This document shows positions 11,040 to 19,874 of a stretch of DNA of 64,000 nt, in pieces. A program made the position numbers and the translations under genes. Source of the DNA: Phoenix dactylifera (lineage: Eukaryota > Streptophyta > Magnoliopsida > Arecales > Arecaceae); NCBI RefSeq assembly GCF_009389715.1, contig NW_024067676.1, positions 997,501-1,061,500 of the forward strand. The letters are read 5' to 3'. Within the stretch, counting starts at the first letter, position 1, and each line of letters opens with the position of its first letter. A model generated the notes under the pieces. That model saw only the letters and a list, made by a program, of their open reading frames with translations, was not told where the DNA came from and searched no databases.

Positions 11040-11853
11040 GTGTTGCTCAAAAGAAGAGAGACAGAGATTGAGAGAAAAGCACCATTTCTTTCGCTTTTCC
11101 AATAATTATTTATATAAAAAGAAAATTAAACATCTACCTCTCAGAGGCACTAAAGAGATGTTTGATAGGATTTATGTTAATAGGAGAATATATTTTGGTT
11201 ATAACACCATTTGCAACTTCTAGACCACTAATGGTGCTATATCCTTTTTAACATTTCTAGTCATTGTAGTTCTACTAATTATCATAAGATACTAAAATTA
11301 TATATCTTGAGTATGTACGATGCAAAGTTGTATACTCTCTGGATTAGGGTAGAAAAAGACAAAGTTGATAAGAATGCTTGTCCGCTCAAGTAAAAGCTTT
11401 TAAGAAATAGAACTGGAAAGCCCATGCAGTTCCTATTGAAAACTTGTTCTGAAACCTAAATGTGGAAGTAGAAAGAATTTCTACAAATTGAGCTCTTGGT
11501 GGATAAACTAGGAGAAGGGTATGGCAAGGAGGGTGGAGTTTCTCCTTAATGATCTTGATAGAACCATTATAACAAGAAAAATAATATGGATAGTTTGTTA
11601 GGTGGAAATGAGAAGTTCCTTAGACTCACTTTTATTGGCTGGGAATTAACAATAGTAGTTCGCACCATTCTATTGAAGGTTTGCTTTTAGAGGAGGTCAT
11701 AGTTCAAATCCTTGGTATTATTGCTTAAAAACTTAAAATCCGTTATGCAACTTCATATTCAACTACTTCGTACCCTACTAACTTTTAGAGTTCATATCGA
11801 TCCCTTCATGCCAAATGGCATGAGAACTTTTGGTATATACACTGTAGAATCTC
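11040..11853. other. Non-coding spacer
   Basis: AT-rich spacer between the MITE and the hAT target site. No gene or element was recognised. Confidence 0.4.
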
Positions 11854-12861
11854 CATAGCATTAGGGCTGGAAGTGGGCCGGGCCGGGCCGGGCCAAACCC
11901 CTACCCAAGCCCGGCCCGAAATTTTTTTCCGGGCTTCGGGCCGTGCCGGGGCCCGATCAATTTTAAAGGAACGAGGCCCGAGCCCGGCCCGAGCCCCTTT
12001 GGGCTAGCCCGATGATGAGCCCGTTTGGGCCAGCCCGATGACGAGCCCGAGCCCGTTTGGAGTATTGTTGATTGACACACTAATGATCATGGTAATGGAA
12101 GAGGAAATAGTATTTAATGGACATATATGATCTTTCCAAGGGTTGAAACAAAAAATGAAGGTCAAGTGTCAGCAGTGAAGTTTCTCTCAAGAGAAGTGCA
12201 AGAGCTGTGTGCATATCCGAGTTGTGAACAGACAAATGAACTGACTCTCAAGAATTTCTGGATGTATAGTAGAATATATATGTGCTGAAGAAACTGATGC
12301 CGAACATTGCATGGAGTTTTTAAATGAATGAGTATTGTAGATACGCTCAAATGACAGATCACCTGCACGGCTGCACAGAGGACAATTTCACAGAGGTGTA
12401 TGTCCAAATACAAGTACATGAAAACATACAAGCAAAAATGTCGACAAGCAAACAACCTACTCAACTTAAATCAAATATGAGATGGACCAAATAGGCAATC
12501 AGACAGATCATTAACAAAATAGCATCTGATGGTTTGAAGATAACTTGCAAAAAAATTCATTCCATGCAACCAACTGCAACGATACAACTGAAACCAAACA
12601 AAAGGATTCCATCAAAAACAGGAGGATAAAAAAAATCATCGGCCTGAAGTCGTTGTTCCCTGCACAATAATATATTCATCATATCCATGTAATAGAGAAA
12701 CCCCCTGAAATCAGCTTCAGGCTTACAATTCAAAAACATACAACTCTCATAAAATTTTGCAACAAATAACCATGATCCACCTGAAAATACTCCATCAACA
12801 AACATACTTGATACTTGATACTTTAGGTATGAACTAGATCTGATGAGGAGGGTATCGTCAT

Positions 12862-12907
12862 TCAGTTCTCCCAAATTGCCCACTCCAGGAGTCCAGGGTG
12901 TCGTCAT
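12862..12907 (-). CDS. Predicted last exon of the hAT transposase
   Basis: The main transposase frame ends ..WLREQYDEG and runs into a stop just past a GT (donor at 13032-13033, minus strand). An AG acceptor at 12908-12909 opens a frame reading DDTLDSWSGQFGRTE and then a stop. Joining the two restores phase (GAA G|AT) and gives an acidic D-rich tail of the kind often seen at hAT C-termini. This is inferred from splice signals only. Confidence 0.45.
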
Positions 12908-13033
12908 CTACATTCAACGTTACAGAACTCGAGCAATTTGCAACTGTTAACACACAAATCAATCATAAATGTTTAAATTATAAATACAACAAGCAAATAA
13001 AAAATATTAGATAAATTTAAAAGATTTATATAC

Positions 13034-14034
13034 CTTCATCATATTGTTCACGAAGCCAATCTTGGGTACACACTAAGGCTTCTACGGTAGAAGGGCTCAA
13101 AGAGCTTCGATACTGATCCACAACTCTACCACCAGTGCTGAATGCTGACTCAGATAAAACAGTGGAGACTGGAATAGCTAGAACATCTCGAGCCATTCTT
13201 GATAGTATAGGATAGACTGCTGCATTGCTCTTCCACCAAGCCAAGATGTCAAACTCCTTATTCTCCAAATCAGGAAGCACATCATCATCCAAATAACTAT
13301 CCAACTCGGATCTCTTAGGGCGTTTTGAAGAACTCTGACTTCTAAATTGAGCAAAATCCATACCAAATTTTTTTTGGAAGAAACTGAACTTATATCACCT
13401 TGTCCACCAAAATTAGATGTTCGCTCACTTGAACTCATAGAGGGATGCATTCTTGTTGTATCTACATACTCATTATACAATTTAAAAAGACAAGCACGAA
13501 TATCATCAATCTTTTTCTTGCACTCCTCCAACTCAAATGCCTTTTGATAACAAAACTCTACAAATATCAACTTTGATCTGGGATCCAAAATAGAAGCAAT
13601 TACCAACAAATTATTGCACTGAGACCAATATTTGTTAAACTTCTTTAGCATCTCATTTGTTAATTGCTTCACTGTTTCATCAGTATCGATACTTTCATCC
13701 ATCAACAAAGCCCTAATTCCCCAAACTTCTTTTAGGTATAAATTGGATGTGGGATACTTACAACCAGAAAATACTTTAGTGGCATCAAGAAAGGCTTCTA
13801 AAAATTTTAGAATTATAGAAGCCTTTTTCCATTCATCATTGGTGGGGCATACACATGAATGCTCAGTTGCATATCTAATAAGAGCATCTTTATAACCAAG
13901 TGCATCATGCAACATTTCATAAGTAGAATTCCATCTTGTAGGAACATCCAAAGTGAGTCCTTTTCTAGCAGGAAGTCTCATATGCTGTAGAATTTCATTA
14001 AATGCTTGCATTCGAGATGGGGATGCAGAGACAT
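13034..14034 (-). pseudogene. hAT transposase, C-terminal part (RNase H-fold and dimerisation region)
   Basis: Read on the minus strand from the copia insertion, this gives SASPSRMQAFNEILQ, then TRWNSTYEMLHDAL, YPTSNLYLKEVWGI, ILDPRSKLIFVEFCY, and then the hAT dimerisation signature FDILAWWKSNAAVYPILSRM with IPVSTVLSESAFSTGGRVVD. This matches RICESLEEPER/Ac-type transposases. There is one frame change in an 8-T run (plus strand) at about 13365-13372, between SSVSSKK and MDFAQFRSQ. Otherwise the frame is open. It continues directly into 24090-24235 once the copia element is removed. Confidence 0.8.
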
Positions 14035-14146
14035 TGTGGAGTGATTGATTAAAACCCTATTTGATTTTGATGAGCTCAAAGCATTTGAGTATATCTCTTG
14101 TTTACTAATGAATTCAATTAAGTGTTTCAGTGAAAATCTTGTCTAA

Positions 14147-14761
14147 GTGTCTCTAGACTTGGTTCATAATATTTTGGATAAGTTAAGAAGTCAGTTTGAA
14201 CCAAAGTCTGAGACTCGAGTCGACTCCAGAGTATTACGAGTCGACTCCAAGCGTATCAGGATCACTGGCACGGGCTCGAGTCGACTCCTGACCATTACGA
14301 GTCGACTCCAACTGAGAACAGACAGACAAACAAAAAGCATCAACTCAAAATCTGTCAGCGAGTCGACTCCTGAAGTGCGCGAGTCGACTCCGATGTTTAC
14401 CGAGTCGACTCCGGAGAAGTATGAGTCGACTCCAAGGAGTCACAGGCAGAAAAGTCAGAGAGCGGTTTTCGACCCTGAGATTCGAGTCGACTCCTGTGGA
14501 ACGCGAGTCGACTCCGATGGTTGGCAGGTCGACTCCAAAGGTAGTGAGAGTCGACTCTCAGAGGAACACAAGGAAAAAGTCAGAGAGCAGTTTTCGGACT
14601 CTGAGATTCGAGTCGACTCCCGCATTGCACGAGTCGACTCCGAGACACCGCGACCCCAAAGAAGACAGAAGACCAATTTGTTGTCTCTGAGATTCGAGTC
14701 GACTCCCAGACAGCTCGAGTCGACTCCAAGGCAGCGCTTCACCAAAAACACAGAAGACTAA
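14147..14761 (+). other. 204-codon open frame inside the 5' LTR array
   Basis: Because the repeat period is 21 bases (seven codons), this frame stays open and reads as heptapeptides: RVDSxxx in one phase and ESTPxxx in another. The same frame is open in the 3' LTR (22221-22835). It has no homology that I recognise, lies in U3 upstream of the promoter, and the palindrome also keeps the opposite strand open, so translation is doubtful. Confidence 0.4.
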
Positions 14762-15146
14762 GTTTCGGAAACTGAGAGCCGAGTCGACTCCGGGGAAGTT
14801 CGAGTCGACTCCAAGACTGGACGAGCCAAAAGACAGAAGATCGGGAGTTCGGGCTCTGAGCGCCGAGTCGACTCCCAGGACAGTCGAGTCGACTCGCAGG
14901 ACAGTCGAGTCGACTCGAGTTGGCCAAGTTGAAAATTGGCTCCGTGGACTTCATGGGATGAGCCGACTCCGAAAATGCCAAGTCAGCTCCAGAAGTTGGC
15001 GAGTCGACTCCGGGTCAAGACGAGTCGACTCCCAGTCGAAGAGGCTACTTTAATTCAAATCCAAAACAGTTGCCGAGTCGACTCCAGAAAAGCATGAGTC
15101 GACTCCCGCTACAGCCGAGTCGACTCCTGATCGCGCGAGTCGACTC
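14217..15146. repeat. Array of GAGTCGACTC palindromes with 21-bp period, in 5' LTR U3
   Basis: About 26 perfect copies of the 10-bp palindrome GAGTCGACTC plus a few one- or two-base variants (GGTCGACTC, GAGCCGACTC, AAGTCAGCTC). In most neighbouring pairs exactly 11 bases separate the palindromes, giving a 21-base repeat with a fixed half and a variable half. The array ends about 90 bp upstream of the TATA-like box, the position of an enhancer in an LTR. Confidence 0.9.
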
Positions 15147-15236
15147 CAACCCACCAACGGACATATTGTCAGGCTGTGCAGAGTGTGCAGAACGGGCAGA
15201 AAAAGGTCTCTAACGGCTAGTTTCCGTGGGGGTTGG

Positions 15237-15244
15237 TTTAAATA
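15237..15244 (+). promoter_or_regulatory. TATA-like box of the copia 5' LTR
   Basis: TTTAAATA after a GC-rich segment, about 90 bp downstream of the palindrome array and about 790 bp before the LTR end. It is the best core-promoter candidate in this LTR. Confidence 0.5.
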
Positions 15245-16034
15245 GCCACAGAGGACTGTAGCAAAAGCGAGAACAACTATTCCACTCAAAGTAATCAAGC
15301 ATTCAATCTCTGCAACCTGTTCTTCAACAAAAAGAGGGAAGAGCGGCATTAACTCCATCCAACTTCCTCTTCCCAGCAATTAAAGAAGCCTCCTCCTGCA
15401 TTCAAGTCGACCACACATTCAAGAGGAGACCCGAAGTTCGAGAAGCCCCACTCAACTCCAACTCAAACGTGTTTTGAGGGCTTCTAACTTTTCTTCTGTT
15501 TATATTGTTATTTATCTGCTTTTTGAGAAGCTGTGTTTTCTGTTTGTACCTTTTATTTTCACCTGGTCTTTACTTGGTTCAATTGAGGGATTGAATCAAG
15601 GGTATTGAGGTTGGTTGGTGAGCCGAGTGTAAAACCAACGTGTGTAAGGGTTCGATTGTGATCCCGAGAAAACAATCGGGGCGGTTCTAGTCGGTGAGCC
15701 AGGAAAAACCGACCGAGTTCGTTGTGAGCTCGTAAAACAACAAGTTTGGTTGTGAGCTTGGAAAACAACCGGCTGTAATCCAAGGGGTTATAGTGAATTC
15801 CCAAGTGAGACTTGGGGAGTGGACGTAGGAGCAAGGGTTAGCTCCGAACCACTATAAAACATTATGTTTGTGATTGTTTGTCTCTCTCTATCTCTCGCAT
15901 TTCATTCACCGCACATAGAAACTAATTAATCATCTCGCAAAAGAATTAATTAGTTATCCACAAAAGTTTTAATAGCCAAATTATTTTAAAACCCAATTCA
16001 CCCCCCCTCTTGGGTTGTCTATCTGGGCAACAAG

Positions 16035-16047
16035 TGGTATCAGAGCC
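16035..16047 (+). other. Primer-binding site of the copia element
   Basis: TGGTATCAGAGCC, complementary to the 3' end of initiator tRNA-Met, two bases after the LTR end. Confidence 0.9.
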
Positions 16048-16080
16048 TAAACTCTTCTACTCTAAGAGTCAAAGATCAAA

Positions 16081-18178
16081 ATGACAACCCCATTTGGATC
16101 TTCCCACATTGAGGGCTCGTTTGGTTCGCGGGAAGTATTTTCTCTCTTAGGAATATGATTCCTAGGAACCATATTCCTAGGAAGAGGATACCTAGGAAAG
16201 TATTTTTGGCATGTTTGGTTAACCACGGGAAAGTGACAAATTTCCAAAGTGCTTATGTTTGGTTGACCATCCACTTTCCTAGGAAAGTTATGTATAATTT
16301 CTATTATGCCCTTAATAAAAATTAGTTCTTTAATGCCTCTTTAATGCTTCTTTAATGTTGAAGGGTCTTTTTGGGAAAAAATAAAAAAGGAGTGATTCCC
16401 ACCTCATGGGAAAGTAACTTTCCCATGTTTCTCATGGGAAAGACTTTCCCATGAAATGTGGGAATCATATTCCCATGGGAATACAACTTTCCCATCTCTC
16501 TCTTTTGAAAACTCCAACCAAACAAGAGGCATTTCATTACTTTCCCGTTGACCACACTTTTCCCCCTCCTTTTCCTGCGAACCAAACGAGCCCTGAGGGT
16601 CAGTCCACCCAAAGACCCCCATTCTTTAATGGATCTGACTACTCATATTGGAAGGCTAGGATGAGAATATTCATCCAAGCCCAAGACTATGAGATGTGGA
16701 CCATTGTAGCAAATGGGCCTTACATCCCATCCATTTATGTAGAGGGGGTCACTGTACCCAAACTCGAAAAGGATTGGGATGAACACGACATGAGAAAGGC
16801 ACAACTCAATTCTAAAGCAATGAATGTGCTTTACTGTGCACTAGATAGGAATGAATTCAATAGAGTCTCTACTTGCAATTCTGCAAAAGAGATTTGGGAT
16901 AGACTTGAAGTGACCCATGAGGGCACGAATCAAGTCAAATAATCCAAAATAAATATATTGGTTCATAAATTTAAAATGGATTCTAATGAAACAATCACTT
17001 GCATGTTCACTAGATTCACTGACATTATCAATGGCCTAAAAAGCCTTGGCAAAAACTATACTAACAGTGAGCTTGTCAGGAAGATTCTTCGATGTCTACC
17101 AAGGTCATGGGAAGCCAAGGTAACGGCAATCCAAGAAGCTAAGGACTTGAACAAGCTTCCACTTGAAGAGCTCCTTGGATCCCTAATGACTCACGAGCTA
17201 ACCATGAAGCAACACAGCGAAGAAGAGTCCTCACATAAGAAAAAGGTAATAGCTCTTAAATCCACATCATCTAACAAAGATTTGTCCTGCAGTAGCAGCA
17301 GTGAAGAAGAAGATCATGAGGGAGATGATGATGAGTCTCTTCTTGTGTGCAAGTTCAGAAAATTCATCAACCACAAGAAGTCCTATCATCAAAGGAGAGG
17401 CCCCTCAAATTCCTACCGCAAGGATAAAGGTAAGGAAAGGGAAAATGAGGGGATTGGGTGTTACGAGTGCAAGAAGCCGGGTCACATAAGAGCTGAGTGC
17501 CCTTTACTGAAGAAGGGGAGCAAGTACAAGAAGAAGAAGGCTCTTGTCACAACACTATCCGACTCTGACTCATCATCCTCTTCATCGGATGAGGAACAAG
17601 AGAAAAAGGCCAATTTCTGCTTCATGGCCAATGAAAATGAGGTAACGTCCGAATCGCCTTTAGATTTTACTTTTGATGAGCTTTATGATGCTTTTAATGA
17701 ACTAATGATTGAATATAAGGCTATAAATGCTAAAAACAAAGAACTAAAAGTAACTAACCAAACTTATATCCGTAAGTATGATTCATTAGTTAAGGATAAA
17801 GATGTTCTTATCAAAGAAAATTTAGAACTTAAGACAAGCAATCAACTCTTAACTCAAAAGACTAATACCTTGAGTAAAGATAATGAAAAATTAACTAAGA
17901 AAATTTCAGAACTTAAAAACAATAAACAAAACTTAAACGAGAAACTCATAAAAGATTTAAACATTCTAAAAACCGAAAAACAAACTCTAACTAAAGAACT
18001 TAAAAAGTACAAACCTTTGGTAGAAAAGTTTACATATAGTTCTGAAAAATTGAACATGATACTAAATAGTCAACGAGCAGTATTTAATAGAGCGGGTTTA
18101 GGGTATAATCCAAAAATAAACAAAAACTTCTTAGTAACTTCTTTGTTAAAGCTGGAGAAAGCAAAACTAAGAAAGTAA
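16081..18178 (+). pseudogene. Ty1/copia gag (UBN2-type) with zinc knuckle, broken
   Basis: The gag start is at 16081 (MTTPFGSSHIEG), and the frame resumes at 16597 after a MITE. The body then shows FFNGSDYSYWKARMRIFIQ, the typical copia gag entry motif, then EIWDRLEVTHEGTNQVK. A nonsense codon TAA stands at 16940-16942, and the same frame continues with SKINILVHKFKMDSNETI, so a single base change probably made the stop. A CCHC knuckle CYECKKPGHIRAEC lies at about 17459-17500. It is followed by an acidic Ser-rich linker and a long Lys/Glu/Asn-rich coiled coil (17640-18060), both usual in SIRE gag. Defects are the MITE insertion, the nonsense codon and a frame change near 18135. Confidence 0.85.
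16113..16593 (-). mobile_element. Tourist-like MITE, copy 2, inserted in copia gag
   Basis: 481 bp, same length and family as the copy at 10556 but reversed. The ends match GGGCTCGTTTGGTTCGC in inverted orientation with one mismatch in the right copy. TGA flanks both sides (16110-16112, 16594-16596). With the insert and one TGA removed, the gag frame joins cleanly (..SSHIEG|QSTQRP..), so the insertion followed the birth of the retrotransposon. Confidence 0.88.
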
Positions 18179-18508
18179 TCTGCTTTTGTTGTGGAACTGT
18201 AGGACATAAGGCAAATGTATGTGACTATAGGAAAGGGAAAACTAAAAGAAAAATTAAAAGGGTATGGGTTCCAAAAGGAACCAATATGACTAACCATGAA
18301 GGACCCAAGAAAACTTGGGTACCTAAGATTATATGATCTGCTTGTGTAGGAGTGTCTTACAGCCAAGGTCAACAAAAATTGCTGGTACTTGGATAGTGGC
18401 TGCTCAAGACACATGACGGGTGACAAGGATCAATTTTTCACCCTTGAAGCTAAGAAGGGAGGTGCTGTGACTTTTGGAGACAACAACCAAGGTCACATCA
18501 TTGGTATT
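18130..18508 (+). pseudogene. Copia second zinc knuckle and protease remnant
   Basis: After a frame change, the sequence reads CFCCGTVGHKANVC (a second CCHC knuckle), then WVPKGTN and TWVPKII with a stop. In another frame it then shows CWYLDSGCSRHMTGD, whose DSG is the aspartic protease catalytic motif, and GGAVTFGDNNQGHIIGI. The match ends abruptly at about 18505, where the integrase and RT core should begin. Confidence 0.75.
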
Positions 18509-19385
18509 GAGTGAATTTGAGATGAGCATGATGGAAGAGCTGAACTACTTCCTCGGGCTTCAAATCAAACAGTCTGAAGGAGGCATCTTCATCAATCAAG
18601 CCAAATACATCAAGGAGATGCTCAAGAAGTTTGATATGGAGGGAAACAAATCAATCAGCACCCCCATGAGCTCATCATGCAAATTAGACCAAGATGAATC
18701 AGGTAAATCTGTAGATCAGAAACTGTATAGAGGTATGATAGGATCTTTATTGTATCTTACTGCAAGTAGACCTGATATTATGTTTAGTGTTTGCATGTGT
18801 GCTAGATATCAGGCTAATCCTAAGGAATCACATCTAATTGCAGTAAAGAGAATCTTTAAATACCTAATAGGAACAAAGAACATAGGGTTATGGTATTCTA
18901 AAGAATCTAGCCTAAACCTAATAGGATACACAGATTCAGACTTCGTTGGATGTAAGCTTGATAGAAAAAGTACCAGCGGGTCTTGTCAATTTCTAGGAGA
19001 AAACCTAATCTCATGGTTTAGCAAGAAACAAAACTCGGTTGCATTATCTACTGCTGAAGCTGAATATGTTGCAGCCGGGAGTTGTTGTGCTCAAATCTTG
19101 TGGATCAAACAACAATTAGAAGATTATGGCATTAAACAAGATAAAATACCTATTAACTGTGATAATACAAGTGCCATTAATCTAACTAAAAATCCAATTC
19201 AGCATTCAAGAACTAAACACATTGAGATAAGACATCACTTCATAAGAGATCATGTACTGAATGGTGATGTGACACTACAATTTATTTGTACTGATGATCA
19301 ATTAGCAGACATTTTTACAAAACCCCTAAGTGAAGAGAGGTTTAGTGTGCTTAGGAGGGGATTAGGAGTGATTGATCCATCCTAG
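18505..19385 (+). pseudogene. Copia pol C-terminal remnant: end of reverse transcriptase plus RNase H
   Basis: Starts mid-domain with SEFEMSMMEELNYFLGLQI, which in Ty1/copia follows the RT catalytic YVDD box; that box is absent. It continues with STPMSSSCKLD, LYRGMIGSLLYLTASRPDI and the RNase H domain: GYTDSDFVGCKLDRKSTSG, SWFSKKQNSVALSTAEAEY (catalytic E), CDNTSAINLTKNP (catalytic D), RTKHIEIRHHFIRD and QLADIFTKPL, then stop at 19383-19385. The frame is open throughout. Integrase and most of RT have been lost by deletion, so the element cannot copy itself without help. Confidence 0.9.
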
Positions 19386-19540
19386 TGGTAGTTTCCACTA
19401 GATTCGTTGATTTTGATGATTAGATTGTGGTTAAAATAGAGTTTCTTTTCAATGATCATCAAATCAGATCATAATTTAGCGATTTTTCCTCATTCGGCAC
19501 GAACATAACATGATTTTTAGGTGCGTGCCAAAGTTAGAGA

Positions 19541-19705
19541 CGACTCGAGTAAGTTTCAGAGTCGGCTCCTGAGGGGGAGTCGACTCGCGCATTTGCGGGA
19601 GTCGACTCGAGATTGATGGCAGCAGAGGGGGAGTCGACTCGCGCATATTCTGGAGTCGACTCGAGGTCGAGTCGACTCGCGTCTCAGTGGAGTCGACTCG
19701 CAGTC
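19541..19705. repeat. Second cluster of GAGTCGACTC palindromes, leader of the extra ORF
   Basis: Six perfect copies of GAGTCGACTC plus imperfect ones (ACGACTCGAG, GAGTCGGCTC) between the end of pol and the start of the extra ORF. Here the spacers are 6, 11, 12 or longer, and the palindrome is usually followed by G, not C as in the LTR. This cluster is outside the LTRs, so the same motif has accumulated twice within one element. Confidence 0.8.
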
Positions 19706-19874
19706 GGGATCCGACTTTTTAACCCTAAATTTGTCGTTTCGGAAACACTTCTATTCTCCGCCGCCACTGTTCACAAGCCCTAGAGCCGACTCCTAGGTCG
19801 TCCCCGGTCGTCCCCAAGCCTTTTCCGTCAACCTTTCACCGTCCCTTAGGGTTTTCCTCCCAATCTAGGTCCTT

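Larger units (their letters stand above)
14035..16032 (+). repeat. 5' LTR of the copia element (1998 bp)
   Basis: Starts TGTGGAGTG and ends GGGCAACA. U3 contains the GAGTCGACTC array (14217-15146). A TATA-like TTTAAATA is at 15237-15244. The LTR is unusually long for Ty1/copia but normal for SIRE-type elements. Confidence 0.9.

Noticed and set aside
13347..13895. Plus-strand frames over the hAT region
   Set aside because: Shadows of the minus-strand transposase, which shows the dimerisation signature.
14217..15146. CRISPR-like array (palindromic repeats with variable spacers)
   Set aside because: Repeats are 10 bp and spacers 11 bp, far too short. It is duplicated in both LTRs of a plant retrotransposon and no cas genes exist here. 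It is an LTR minisatellite or enhancer-like array.
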